In this document: piece by piece, positions 9,926 through 18,531 of the stretch
Position numbering within the stretch: position 1 is the stretch's first letter
How the letters are laid out: each line of letters begins with the position of its first letter
Assembly: GCF_002901845.1 (NCBI RefSeq)
Contig: NZ_PPQE01000025.1
Coordinates: 124,001-188,000 of the forward strand
Source of the DNA: Staphylococcus hominis subsp. hominis
GTDB taxonomy: Bacteria > Bacillota > Bacilli > Staphylococcales > Staphylococcaceae
Length of the DNA stretch: 64,000 nucleotides
Direction of reading: 5' to 3'
Program-made: the position numbers and the translations under genes
Notes under the pieces: model-generated
Databases searched by the model: none
What the model was told of the DNA's origin: nothing
What the model saw: only the letters and a program-made list of their open reading frames with translations

Positions 9926-11431
9926 TTAGTGAATACCTTTCATAGCTTTCGTAATCTTAGGTGAGAAAACTAAAATGATAAGAGTAATAACAATAGCAAC
10001 TGTGCCTAAGAAAATAAAATAATTAGTTTGACCAAGTGGTTTAATTAATTTTACTAATGTACCGTTAATTGCTTGTGCTGAAGCATTTGTTAATAGCCAT
10101 ACACTCATCATTTGAGCATTAAATGCTTTAGGTGCAAGTTTAACAGCAGCACTATTACCTGTAGGTGATAAACAAAGTTCCCCAATAACACAGATTACAT
10201 ATGATAAAATAACCCAGTTAACTGAGAATTGTGTATGTCCATAACCTAAACCAACTAATCCAATTAGAATGTATGATAAACCTGCTAGTAATGTACCAAT
10301 ACTAAATTTAATAGCTAAAGAAGGTTGCTTTTTACCCATTTTTAACCAAATCATAGAAATAACTGGTGCAAATAATAAAATAAATAATGGATTGATAGAT
10401 TGGAACAAAGCTTCTCCAAATCGAGTTGTCCAACCAAATAAGTTGAGTTGCATGTCAGAACGTTCCAAACCATAAATATTTAAAACGTTAGAACCTTGTT
10501 CTTGAATTGACCAGAATAACATACCTAAAATAAATAAAGGTATAAATGCTTTTACTCGAGAACGTTCTCCATCGGTAACGTCTTTACTACGAAGCATAGT
10601 TGTAAAGTAAATGATTGGTAAAGCTACTCCTAGAACTAATACAGTATTACTAATTAAATCGAAGGAAAGTGTATGGGTATAATATGTAACTAATAATACG
10701 ACAATCACAATTGCTACTATGATACCGATAATCATTCCATATTTACGCTTTTCTTCTTTAGATAGTGGATTCGTAGGTTTCATTCCAACACTACCTAAAT
10801 TTTTTCTATTAAATAATAAATACCAAACAAGACCTAATGCCATACCAATAGCTGCAAGAAGGAAGCCACCATGGAAATTACGTATATCTACAAAATGTTG
10901 CAGTATGATAGGTGAAATTAATGCACCTAAGTTAACAGACATATAGAAAATAACGAAACCTGCATCAATACGTGTATCATTTTCAGGATATAAACGACCT
11001 ACAATATTTGAAATATTAGGTTTCATTAAACCTGATCCGATAATAATAAAGAACATTGATGAGAATAAACCAAATAAGGCGAATGGTAAACTTAAACAGA
11101 TATGTCCAATAATAATAAGTACAGCACCTAATAAAGTAGCACCACGTGTGCCTGTAATTCTATCAGCAATCCATGCGCCAGGAATAGAAGACATGTAAAT
11201 CAGTGCTCCATATACTGACATAATTGACATTGCTGTAGTTTTATCAATACCTAATCCATTCTGGTGTATTGCGAAATACATATAAAATATGAGCATCGCA
11301 CGCATACCGTAGTAACTGAATCTTTCCCAAAACTCTACGAAAAAGAGCACACCTAATCCCCTAGGATGACCGAAAAATCCTTTCTGTGGTATTGATTGAA
11401 TTGTTTGTTCATGGGAGTTATTTGTTGCCAT
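9926..11431 (-). CDS. dtpT: Proton-dependent di-/tripeptide transporter (POT family)
   Basis: MFS carrier of the POT/PTR2 family that takes up di- and tripeptides with protons. The diagnostic POT motif EFWERFSYYGMRA (ExxERFxYY) lies in the first membrane segment, and about 12-14 hydrophobic segments follow. The reading frame extends upstream, but AAAGGAGTGGG followed by ATGTTAATGG places the start at 11431 (10-base spacing) or 11437 (4 bases). I chose 11431, giving 501 residues. It is monocistronic, with a terminator at 9868-9912 and a possible CodY site upstream. Confidence 0.93.
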   Translation of the reverse strand: MATNNSHEQTIQSIPQKGFFGHPRGLGVLFFVEFWERFSYYGMRAMLIFYMYFAIHQNGLGIDKTTAMSIMSVYGALIYMSSIPGAWIADRITGTRGATLLGAVLIIIGHICLSLPFALFGLFSSMFFIIIGSGLMKPNISNIVGRLYPENDTRIDAGFVIFYMSVNLGALISPIILQHFVDIRNFHGGFLLAAIGMALGLVWYLLFNRKNLGSVGMKPTNPLSKEEKRKYGMIIGIIVAIVIVVLLVTYYTHTLSFDLISNTVLVLGVALPIIYFTTMLRSKDVTDGERSRVKAFIPLFILGMLFWSIQEQGSNVLNIYGLERSDMQLNLFGWTTRFGEALFQSINPLFILLFAPVISMIWLKMGKKQPSLAIKFSIGTLLAGLSYILIGLVGLGYGHTQFSVNWVILSYVICVIGELCLSPTGNSAAVKLAPKAFNAQMMSVWLLTNASAQAINGTLVKLIKPLGQTNYFIFLGTVAIVITLIILVFSPKITKAMKGIH

Positions 11432-11531
11432 TAACATCCCACTCCTTTCTTTCCTAATATGACTGATTACTATGTAAATAAGATTGTACAATTAAGTTTT
11501 ACAAAAATTTCTTAAAAATATAAATTTTTAG

Positions 11532-11546
11532 AATTTTCAGTCAAAT
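11532..11546. promoter_or_regulatory. Candidate CodY box upstream of dtpT
   Basis: AATTTTCAGTCAAAT matches the CodY consensus AATTTTCWGAAAATT at 12 of 15 positions. It lies about 100 bases upstream of the dtpT start. CodY control of peptide uptake is well known in the group. A 12/15 match in AT-rich DNA is suggestive only. Confidence 0.35.
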
Positions 11547-11663
11547 AAAATATAATAACTTATAAAAATAAAAGACCTATATCTTTATAAATTTCAACGA
11601 TAATATTAAAATACGCTTTAATTTAATAAATCGCAATAGTTTATTAAAAAAAACTAGAATAAA

Positions 11664-11706
11664 AATGACTCCTTTTATATTACATTAGTAAAAATAAAAG
11701 GAGTTA
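11664..11706 (-). terminator. Intrinsic terminator after queF
   Basis: On the - strand, ACTCCTTTTAT (11704-11694) pairs with ATAAAAGGAGT (11678-11668) and ATTTTTATT follows. It lies just past the queF stop. Confidence 0.8.
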
Positions 11707-11714
11707 AAAACATT

Positions 11715-12215
11715 TTATCGATTGTCTATTTTTTCAGGATACATATCGTGATTCATTAAACGATGTTCGGCCATCTTTTCATATTTAGAGTTTGGACGAC
11801 CATAATTTGTATATGGATCTATTGAAATGCCTCCACGTGGCGTGAACTTACCCCATACTTCTATATAATGAGGATCCATTAAGTCAATTAAGTCATTCAT
11901 GATAATATTCATACAATCTTCGTGAAAATCACCATGATTTCTAAAACTAAATAAATATAATTTTAGTGATTTTGATTCTACCATTTTTATATTTGGTATA
12001 TATGAAATATAAATTGTAGCAAAATCGGGTTGTCCAGTGATAGGGCAAAGAGAAGTGAATTCTGGACAATTAAACTTTACAAAATAATCTCTTCCTTGAT
12101 GTTTATTATCAAAAGTTTCGAGTACTTGGGGTGTATAGTCAAATTCATATTTATTATTTTGATTGCCTAATAATGTAATATCTTGTAATTCTTCTTTATT
12201 GCGACCTTGTGTCAT
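11715..12215 (-). CDS. queF: 7-cyano-7-deazaguanine reductase (preQ0 reductase)
   Basis: NADPH-dependent enzyme that reduces preQ0 to preQ1 in queuosine biosynthesis. Single-domain tunnelling-fold type. The catalytic cysteine is in [14 protein letters not shown] (about residue 55), and the QueF motif [20 protein letters not shown] lies near residues 76-95. The start ATG at 12215 is set by AGGAGG upstream. It gives 166 residues, equal to the S. aureus protein; the frame runs further upstream into the preceding gene and should not be used. The DMT permease gene ends 10 bases before it, so the two are cotranscribed. Confidence 0.95.
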   Translation of the reverse strand: MTQGRNKEELQDITLLGNQNNKYEFDYTPQVLETFDNKHQGRDYFVKFNCPEFTSLCPITGQPDFATIYISYIPNIKMVESKSLKLYLFSFRNHGDFHEDCMNIIMNDLIDLMDPHYIEVWGKFTPRGGISIDPYTNYGRPNSKYEKMAEHRLMNHDMYPEKIDNR

Positions 12216-12225
12216 AATTTGCCTC

Positions 12226-13092
12226 CTAATTGTTAGATGTATTAGATTGTCTACGTGCTTTTTCAAACATAAAGTAACTAGCGCCAATAATGATGATATA
12301 ACCTATAAATGCATAGAAATCTGGTGTTTCTCCGAATAATATAAAGCCAAATAATGCAGTAAATAATATAGAAGCATACGTAAAAATAGAAATGTCTTTT
12401 GCTGGAGCAAAACTATATGCTAATGTAATACCAATTTGTCCTACTGCCGCTGATAATCCAGCTCCTAATAAATATATAATTTGTAACTTTGTCATCGGTT
12501 CATATGTTGCAATAGAAAATGGAATCAGAACGATGACTGAAAATAATGAAAAATAAAATACAATAGTATAAGGTGCTTCACGTTTACTTAATGCTCGTAC
12601 ACAAGTATATGCAGATGCAGCGAAGATACCTGAGAATAAACCGGCTAAAGAAGAGAACATAGTTGAAGAAAATTCTGGTTTAACAATGAATAACATACCA
12701 AAAATAGCAATTAACATAGCTATAATTTGATACCTTTTAATATTCTCTTTTAAAAATATTAAACTTAATAAAATAGTCCAAAAAGGGTTAAGTTTCATTA
12801 AAGTATCAGCATCACTTAACACCATGTGATCAATAGCGTAAATATTTAATAATACCCCTATAAGACCTAACGTCGATCTAGTCATTAAAAGGGGTTGACT
12901 ACTCATTTTACCCAATATAGGTTGCCTATATTTTATTATGAAAAATAATGGAATAAACATGGCTACCAAATTTCTTGCTAAAGATTTTTGAAATACGGGT
13001 AAGTCTCCGGCTAGTCTAAAAAAAACAGACATAAAACTAAAACCAATAGCAGAAATTAAAATAGCAATGATACCTTTTACCTTAGGATTCAA
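12226..13092 (-). CDS. EamA/DMT-family permease
   Basis: Membrane carrier of the drug/metabolite transporter superfamily with ten predicted hydrophobic segments and two EamA repeats. A TTG at 13092 follows GAGGAG at 7 bases and is the better start, giving 288 residues. The ATG at 13107 lies inside that ribosome site and has none of its own. The gene is directly upstream of queF (10-base gap) in one unit. This suggests, without proving, a link to a queuosine precursor. The substrate is unknown. It is divergent from the regulatory region of nrdIEF. Confidence 0.85.
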   Translation of the reverse strand: MNPKVKGIIAILISAIGFSFMSVFFRLAGDLPVFQKSLARNLVAMFIPLFFIIKYRQPILGKMSSQPLLMTRSTLGLIGVLLNIYAIDHMVLSDADTLMKLNPFWTILLSLIFLKENIKRYQIIAMLIAIFGMLFIVKPEFSSTMFSSLAGLFSGIFAASAYTCVRALSKREAPYTIVFYFSLFSVIVLIPFSIATYEPMTKLQIIYLLGAGLSAAVGQIGITLAYSFAPAKDISIFTYASILFTALFGFILFGETPDFYAFIGYIIIIGASYFMFEKARRQSNTSNN

Positions 13093-13163
13093 AGTATATC
13101 TCCTCATTTATAAAAATTTAACGTCTATATATTAGCATAATTTATTTGTGGATGCATAAGTAC

Positions 13164-13192
13164 TTGCAAAGATAAAAAAGAAAAATTATAAT
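13164..13192 (+). promoter_or_regulatory. Sigma-A promoter far upstream of nrdI
   Basis: TTGCAA (13164-13169), 17-base spacer, TATAAT (13187-13192). Transcription would start near 13199 and run toward nrdI, inside a LexA-type operator. Confidence 0.6.
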
Positions 13193-13197
13193 GATAA

Positions 13198-13211
13198 CGA
13201 ACATATGTTCT
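13198..13211. promoter_or_regulatory. LexA (SOS) box
   Basis: CGAACATATGTTCT fits the Gram-positive LexA/DinR consensus CGAACRNRYGTTYC at all but the last base and contains the perfect palindrome GAACATATGTTC. It overlaps the predicted transcription start of the promoter at 13164-13192, a position suited to repression. The second LexA box in this window, before uvrB, is a good internal comparison. Confidence 0.65.
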
Positions 13212-13401
13212 TAATATGGTTAGATATACTCTAAATTTTTAATTCGTAAAATAGAAATTTATTCGGCTTTTAATATAAAAAATGAGTTATTTTTTTAATA
13301 AATGGTTAACAATATATTACGATTTACATTCTTATGTATTGGAAATCCCGAATAAATAAGGTTTAGTAATGGTAGGCAAAAAATCAAGTGAAATACCTTA
13401 A

Positions 13402-13436
13402 AAAAACTAAAATAAAATTTTCTTAGTTTTTAATAT
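13402..13436 (+). terminator. Weak terminator-like hairpin in the nrd upstream region
   Basis: AAAAACTAA (13402-13410) pairs with TTAGTTTTT (13423-13431). The stem is AT-rich. It could end a ~230-base transcript begun at the LexA-controlled promoter. Confidence 0.4.
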
Positions 13437-13512
13437 AGCTATGATGCACCTTTAACCGATTTCACGAACATTTGACATCAAATATTAACTTTTAATTAGG
13501 ATATCATTTATG

Positions 13513-13569
13513 TATAATGAAACACAGAATATAGTGTTGGGTTTTGAATTGAGACACAATATGTTGTGT
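13513..13569. promoter_or_regulatory. nrdI promoter -10 with tandem NrdR boxes
   Basis: TATAAT is at 13513-13518. Two 16-bp NrdR boxes follow: ACACAGAATATAGTGT (13522-13537) and ACACAATATGTTGTGT (13554-13569). Their starts are 32 bp apart, about three helical turns, which is the classic NrdR arrangement. The boxes cover the expected start site and early transcribed region, so NrdR would repress. No -35 with good spacing is clear; a TTGACA at 13472 is too far away. Confidence 0.85.
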
Positions 13570-13706
13570 TTGAGGAAAATAGAAAGATTGTATGAATAAT
13601 TCATTTTAGTAGCAATTTCACACTTATTTGGGTTGATTTTTTCGGAATCTACACTATTTACATGAACGATTTACAAATAATGATTTTTAAAGATTAATAA
13701 TTAGAA

Positions 13707-13722
13707 ACACAATATGTAGTAT
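13707..13722. promoter_or_regulatory. Third, weaker NrdR-like box
   Basis: ACACAATATGTAGTAT shares the left half and centre of the NrdR box at 13554 but has a degenerate right end. It has no partner box at the usual spacing. Confidence 0.35.
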
Positions 13723-13763
13723 TAGCTTGATTAAGTTAACGAAATGATATTCGTTCTAAAAGT

Positions 13764-13797
13764 AAGTTTTCTTATAAGACTAAGAGAACTTCTTTTT
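13764..13797 (+). terminator. Terminator-like hairpin in the nrdI leader
   Basis: AAGTTTTCTTA (13764-13774) pairs with TAAGAGAACTT (13781-13791) with one G-U pair and a 6-base loop. CTTTTTAAT follows. It ends about 30 bases before the nrdI start and downstream of the NrdR promoter, so it may attenuate nrdIEF transcription. Confidence 0.55.
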
Positions 13798-13829
13798 AAT
13801 TAATAAGATTGTCGAAAGAGGGCGTTCCT

Positions 13830-14228
13830 ATGAAAGTAGTTTATTTCTCTTTTTCAGGAAATGTACGAAGATTTATAAAACGTAGTGAAATTAAAAATGT
13901 ATTAGAAATCAATAAAGACAATTGTAAGGATAGTATAGAAGAACCTTATATTTTAGTTACAGGTACAATTGGTTTTGGTGAAGTTCCTAAGGAAGTACAG
14001 TCTTTTCTAGAAGTTAATCATGCCTATATACGTGCTGTTGCTGCTAGTGGTAATCGTAACTGGGGACAAAACTTTGCGAAAGCAGGTCGAACAATTTCTG
14101 AAACATACCATGTGCCTTTATTAATGAAATTTGAGGTTCAAGGTACAAATAAAGATGTTATCGAATTTAGAGATAAGGTGGGGCATTTCAATGAAGATTA
14201 TGGACGAGAAAAAGTACAATCATATTGA
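13830..14228 (+). CDS. nrdI: NrdI flavodoxin for class Ib ribonucleotide reductase
   Basis: Small FMN protein that supplies the oxidant to assemble the dimanganese-tyrosyl radical cofactor of NrdF. The flavodoxin-like FMN loop is SFSGNVRRF near residue 7; [10 protein letters not shown] and AASGNRNWG (about residue 78) are typical of NrdI. The ATG at 13830 behind GAGGGCG gives 132 residues, as in S. aureus. An in-frame start 7 codons earlier has no ribosome site. nrdE begins inside the end of this gene (38-base overlap). Confidence 0.96.
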   Translation: MKVVYFSFSGNVRRFIKRSEIKNVLEINKDNCKDSIEEPYILVTGTIGFGEVPKEVQSFLEVNHAYIRAVAASGNRNWGQNFAKAGRTISETYHVPLLMKFEVQGTNKDVIEFRDKVGHFNEDYGREKVQSY

Positions 14229-16296
14229 ATTAAACAATGAAGTAACTAAACGTAAAGACAATGGCTTTTTTAATCTTGAGAAAGATCAAGAAGCTTTAAA
14301 CGTTTACTTAGAAGAAATTAGCGATAAAACAATTTATTTTGATAGCGAAATTGAACGTTTACATTACTTAGTAGATAATCATTTTTATTTTAATGTATTT
14401 AAGAAGTATAGCGAAGAAGATTTAATAGAAATTATCGAATTCGCAAAATCTATTAATTTTGAATTTGCTAGTTATATGTCTGCAAGCAAATTTTATAAAG
14501 ATTATGCTTTAAAAACAAATGATAAATCTAAGTACTTAGAAGACTATAATCAACATGTTGCTATAGTTGCTCTATATTTAGCAGATGGTAATAAAGAACA
14601 AGCTAAACAATTTATTTTAGCGATGATTGAACAACGTTATCAACCTGCTACACCTACATTTTTAAATGCAGGACGCGCACGTCGTGGAGAGCTTGTTTCA
14701 TGTTTTTTACTAGAAGTTGATGATAGTCTAAACTCAATTAATTTCATAGATTCTACTGCTAAACAATTAAGTAAAATTGGTGGTGGCGTGGCTATCAATT
14801 TATCTAAATTACGTGCACGTGGTGAAGCAATTAAAGGTATTAAAGGCGTAGCTAAAGGTGTATTACCTGTAGCAAAAGCATTAGAGGGTGGATTTAGTTA
14901 TGCTGATCAATTAGGTCAACGTCCTGGAGCTGGAGCAGTATATTTAAACATTTTCCATTATGATGTTGAAGAATTCTTAGATACTAAAAAAGTAAATGCC
15001 GATGAAGACTTACGTCTATCAACAATTTCCACTGGTCTTATTGTTCCATCTAAATTCTTTGATTTAGCTAAAGAAGGTAAAGACTTTTATATGTTTGCAC
15101 CTCATACTGTAAAACAAGAATATGGAGTGACATTAGACGATATTGATATTGAAAAATATTATGATGAACTTGTAGCTAATCCTAATGTTCTTAAAAAGAA
15201 AAAAGATGCACGAGAAATGTTGAATATGATTGCTCAAACACAACTGCAATCAGGCTATCCATATTTAATGTTTAAAGATAATGCGAATAAAGTACATGCG
15301 AATTCAAATATTGGTCAAATTAAAATGAGTAATTTATGTACTGAAATTTTCCAATTACAGGAAACGTCTATTATTAATGACTATGGAATTGAAGATGAAA
15401 TTAAACGTGATATTTCATGTAATTTAGGTTCATTGAACATAGTGAATGTAATGGAAACGGGTAAATTCAGAGATTCAGTACATACTGGAATGGATGCATT
15501 AACAGTAGTAAGTGACGAAGCAAATATTCAAAATGCACCAGGTGTGAAAAAAGCAAATAATGAGTTACATTCTGTAGGTTTAGGCGTAATGAACTTACAT
15601 GGCTATTTAGCGAAAAATAAAATTGGCTATGAATCTGAAGAAGCCAAAGATTTTGCTAATATTTTCTTTATGATGATGAACTATTATTCAATTGAACGTT
15701 CTATGGAAATTGCTAAAGAACGTGGAGAAGCATATCAAGATTTTGATAAATCAGATTATGCAAGTGGCAAATATTTTGATTTTTATACATCACAAGAGTT
15801 CGTGCCACAATTTGAAAAAGTAAAAGAATTATTTGCTAATATGCAAATTCCTACATCAGAAGACTGGAAATCATTACAACAACAAGTACAAGAATATGGT
15901 TTATATCATGCTTATCGATTAGCTATTGCACCAACTCAAAGTATTTCATATGTTCAGAATGCAACTAGTTCGGTCATGCCAATCGTAGATCAAATTGAGC
16001 GACGTACGTATGGAAATGCTGAAACATTTTATCCAATGCCTTTCTTATCACCTGAAACAATGTGGTACTATAAATCAGCATTTAATACTGATCAAATGAA
16101 ACTTATAGATTTAATTTCAACAATTCAAACACATGTGGACCAAGGGATTTCAACAATTTTATATGTTAATTCTGAAATTTCAACACGTGAATTGTCACGA
16201 TTATACGTATACGCACATCACAAAGGATTGAAATCTTTATACTATACACGTAATAAATTATTAAGTGTTGAAGAATGTACAAGTTGTGCAATTTAA
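14191..16296 (+). CDS. nrdE: Class Ib ribonucleotide reductase, alpha subunit
   Basis: Catalytic subunit that reduces ribonucleoside diphosphates to deoxyribonucleotides, working with NrdF and NrdI. The motifs [23 protein letters not shown] (first active-site cysteine), [17 protein letters not shown] and [17 protein letters not shown] are intact. The redox pair sits at the very C-terminus, ECTSCAI. The ATG at 14191 behind AAGGTGGGG gives 701 residues, as in S. aureus. It overlaps nrdI by 38 bases. A large hairpin separates it from nrdF. Confidence 0.97.
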   Translation: MKIMDEKKYNHIELNNEVTKRKDNGFFNLEKDQEALNVYLEEISDKTIYFDSEIERLHYLVDNHFYFNVFKKYSEEDLIEIIEFAKSINFEFASYMSASKFYKDYALKTNDKSKYLEDYNQHVAIVALYLADGNKEQAKQFILAMIEQRYQPATPTFLNAGRARRGELVSCFLLEVDDSLNSINFIDSTAKQLSKIGGGVAINLSKLRARGEAIKGIKGVAKGVLPVAKALEGGFSYADQLGQRPGAGAVYLNIFHYDVEEFLDTKKVNADEDLRLSTISTGLIVPSKFFDLAKEGKDFYMFAPHTVKQEYGVTLDDIDIEKYYDELVANPNVLKKKKDAREMLNMIAQTQLQSGYPYLMFKDNANKVHANSNIGQIKMSNLCTEIFQLQETSIINDYGIEDEIKRDISCNLGSLNIVNVMETGKFRDSVHTGMDALTVVSDEANIQNAPGVKKANNELHSVGLGVMNLHGYLAKNKIGYESEEAKDFANIFFMMMNYYSIERSMEIAKERGEAYQDFDKSDYASGKYFDFYTSQEFVPQFEKVKELFANMQIPTSEDWKSLQQQVQEYGLYHAYRLAIAPTQSISYVQNATSSVMPIVDQIERRTYGNAETFYPMPFLSPETMWYYKSAFNTDQMKLIDLISTIQTHVDQGISTILYVNSEISTRELSRLYVYAHHKGLKSLYYTRNKLLSVEECTSCAI

Positions 16297-16312
16297 TTAA
16301 TAGTGAAATAAA

Positions 16313-16374
16313 TATTTAGAGGAAAGATTAAATTATTCTCATAGAGAAGCATTTTAATCTTATCCTCTTAAATA
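16313..16374 (+). other. Long intergenic hairpin between nrdE and nrdF
   Basis: The 62-base segment folds back on itself: outer arms ATTTAGAGGA / TCCTCTTAAAT (one bulge), middle arms AAGATTAAA / TTTAATCTT, inner TTCTC / GAGAA with an ATA loop. No T-run follows. It looks more like an RNA processing or stability element than a terminator. Confidence 0.7.
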
Positions 16375-16409
16375 ATGTAATGGTTAATAAATAGAGGAGG
16401 ATTTTATTA

Positions 16410-17378
16410 ATGAAGGCCGTCAATTGGAATACTCAAGAAGATATGACAAATATGTTTTGGCGTCAAAACATTTCACAAATGTGGGTAGAAACAGAATTTA
16501 AAGTTTCAAAGGATATAGCAAGTTGGAAGACACTAACAGAGGATGAAAAAAATACGTTTAAACGTGCTTTAGCAGGTTTAACTGGATTAGATACACATCA
16601 AGCGGATGATGGTATGCCATTAATTATGCTACATACAACGGATTTACGTAAAAAAGCAGTTTATTCATTTATGCAAATGATGGAACAAATTCATGCTAAA
16701 AGTTATTCACATATTTTTACAACGTTACTTCCATCTAGTGAAACAAATTATCTATTAGATACTTGGGTAATTGAAGAGCCTCATTTAAAATATAAATCTG
16801 ATAAAATTATCTCTAATTATCATAAACTTTGGGGAAAAGAAGCCTCTATTTTTGATCAATATATGGCAAGAGTTTCAAGTGTTTTCTTAGAAACGTTCTT
16901 GTTCTATTCTGGTTTCTATTATCCACTTTATCTTGCGGGTCAAGGAAAAATGACAACTTCTGGTGAAATTATTAGAAAAATTTTACTTGATGAATCAATT
17001 CATGGAGTTTTTACCGGTTTAGATGCTCAAAGTTTACGTAATGAGCTATCAGAAAATGAAAAACAAAAAGCTGATAAAGAAATGTATAAGTTGTTAGAAG
17101 AACTATATAAAAATGAGGTATCGTATACACATATGTTATATGATGATATCGGTTTAACTGAAGATGTTTTAAATTATGTACAATATAATGGGAATAAAGC
17201 TTTATCAAACTTAGGATTTGAACCTTATTTTGAAGAAAAAGAGTTTAATCCTATTATTGAAAACGCATTAGATACATCAACAAAAAATCATGACTTTTTC
17301 TCAGTAAAAGGAGACGGCTATACATTAGCACTTAACGTGGAAGCTTTACAAGACGAAGATTTTATTTTTGAAGATTAG
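16410..17378 (+). CDS. nrdF: Class Ib ribonucleotide reductase, beta (radical) subunit
   Basis: Carries the dimetal site and tyrosyl radical used by NrdE. Ferritin-like fold. The metal-ligand segments are seen as MEQIHAKSYSHIF (Glu and His with the radical tyrosine region nearby) and LLDESIHG. The C-terminal tail (residues ~300-322) is the part that docks on NrdE. 322 residues is normal. AGAGGAGG precedes the ATG. It is the third gene of nrdIEF, after a structured gap. Confidence 0.96.
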   Translation: MKAVNWNTQEDMTNMFWRQNISQMWVETEFKVSKDIASWKTLTEDEKNTFKRALAGLTGLDTHQADDGMPLIMLHTTDLRKKAVYSFMQMMEQIHAKSYSHIFTTLLPSSETNYLLDTWVIEEPHLKYKSDKIISNYHKLWGKEASIFDQYMARVSSVFLETFLFYSGFYYPLYLAGQGKMTTSGEIIRKILLDESIHGVFTGLDAQSLRNELSENEKQKADKEMYKLLEELYKNEVSYTHMLYDDIGLTEDVLNYVQYNGNKALSNLGFEPYFEEKEFNPIIENALDTSTKNHDFFSVKGDGYTLALNVEALQDEDFIFED

Positions 17379-17397
17379 AATAATAACTAATTTTAGA

Positions 17398-17437
17398 AAA
17401 ACTAATTGTAGAATCATCACTGCAATTAGTTTTTTTA
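17398..17437 (+). terminator. Intrinsic terminator after nrdF
   Basis: AAAAACTAATTGTAG (17398 on) pairs with CTGCAATTAGTTTTT with one mismatch and ends in a T-run. Confidence 0.88.
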
Positions 17438-17476
17438 ATTTCTCTATAAAAAATAAAAGAATATTAGTATTACTAT

Positions 17477-17529
17477 TGAAAAATTTATTATGACAATTTA
17501 ATATATAGTTAAATGATAATCATTTTCAA
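17477..17529 (+). promoter_or_regulatory. sstA promoter with Fur box
   Basis: A candidate promoter reads TTGAAA (17477-17482), 17-base spacer, TAATAT (17500-17505). TGATAATCATTTTCA at 17515-17529 matches the Fur 7-1-7 consensus TGATAATNATTATCA at all but one position. It covers the expected start site. This predicts repression in iron-rich cells. Confidence 0.78.
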
Positions 17530-17562
17530 TGGAAATGGTATATATACTAAGGAGCATTACGA

Positions 17563-18531
17563 ATGAAGTTTCTATTCAAAGGTTATACATTATTAATCAT
17601 TTTAGTGATATTAAGTATACTTTCTTTATTTATTGGCGTAAGTCAATTATCAATAACTGATCTTTTTCATTTGTCAGATAATCAGAAAAATATTTTATTT
17701 TCTAGTCGTATTCCTAGAACTATAAGTATTCTTTTATCTGGAAGTTCTCTTGCTTTAGCAGGACTAGTTATGCAACAGATGATGCAAAATAAATTTGTAA
17801 GTCCTACTACAGCTGGAACAATGGAATGGGCAAAATTAGGAATATTACTTTCACTCATATTTTTCCCAAAAGGTCATATATTGATCAAATTGACTTTTGC
17901 AGTTGCATTAAGCCTAGGAGGAACATTTTTATTCGTTAAACTAATCAATTTTATAAAAGTGAAAGAAGTTATTTTTGTCCCGCTCTTAGGTATTATGATT
18001 GGTGGCATTGTTTCAAGTTTTACCACTTTTATAGCATTAAGAACGAATGCACTACAAAGTATTAATAATTGGTTGAATGGGAATTTTGCTGTTATTACAA
18101 GCGGCCGTTATGAAATTTTATATTTAGCTATTCCTTTATTAATTATCGCTTATATATTTGCCAATCACTTTACGATTGCTGGAATGGGCAAAGATTTTAG
18201 TCATAATTTAGGTGTTAAATATGAACAAATTATAAATATTGCGCTTTTAATCACTGCAACATTGACAGCATTAGTTGTCGTGACAGTTGGAACATTACCA
18301 TTTTTAGGTTTAATTGTTCCTAATATTATTTCAATGTATAGAGGCGACCACTTGAAAAATGCATTACCTCATACATTAATGCTAGGTTCTATATTTGTAT
18401 TGTTTTCCGATATTATTGGTAGATTAATTGTTTACCCTTATGAAATAAATATTGGTTTAACAATAGGAGTATTTGGAACGATTATTTTCTTAGTTTTATT
18501 GATGAAAGGTAGAAATAATTATGCAAATTAG
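17563..18531 (+). CDS. sstA: Iron-siderophore ABC permease SstA
   Basis: FecCD-family inner-membrane permease with about nine hydrophobic segments. It forms a heterodimer with SstB in the SstABCD importer, known in S. aureus for catecholate and catecholamine-iron uptake. The conserved permease segment LFSSRIPRTISILLSGSSLALAG near residue 45 and the ALVVVTVGTLPFLGLIVPNI region (about residue 240) mark the family. It is preceded by a Fur box and overlaps sstB by 11 bases. 322 residues is normal. Confidence 0.93.
   Translation: MKFLFKGYTLLIILVILSILSLFIGVSQLSITDLFHLSDNQKNILFSSRIPRTISILLSGSSLALAGLVMQQMMQNKFVSPTTAGTMEWAKLGILLSLIFFPKGHILIKLTFAVALSLGGTFLFVKLINFIKVKEVIFVPLLGIMIGGIVSSFTTFIALRTNALQSINNWLNGNFAVITSGRYEILYLAIPLLIIAYIFANHFTIAGMGKDFSHNLGVKYEQIINIALLITATLTALVVVTVGTLPFLGLIVPNIISMYRGDHLKNALPHTLMLGSIFVLFSDIIGRLIVYPYEINIGLTIGVFGTIIFLVLLMKGRNNYAN

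Larger units (their letters stand above)
13093..13829. other. 737-base gene-free regulatory region between the DMT permease and nrdI
   Basis: No convincing protein gene is present; the longest candidate is a 25-codon frame at about 13281 without a ribosome site. It holds, in order on the + strand: a sigma-A promoter with a LexA-type operator (13164-13211), an inverted repeat (ATTTATTCGG with CCGAATAAAT), a weak terminator (13402-13436), a -10 element with tandem NrdR boxes (13513-13569), a third weaker NrdR-like box (13707-13722), a small hairpin (13738-13755) and a terminator-like hairpin just before nrdI (13764-13797). Confidence 0.8.

Noticed and set aside
13281-13358. A 25-codon frame in the nrd upstream region
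   Set aside because: It has no ribosome binding site and its composition is that of random AT-rich DNA.
13472-13518. TTGACA at 13472 paired with TATAAT at 13513 as one promoter
   Set aside because: The spacer would be 35 bases; the two elements cannot serve the same polymerase.
13651-13666. ACACTATTTACATGAA as a further NrdR box
   Set aside because: Only the left half matches and the spacing to other boxes does not fit.
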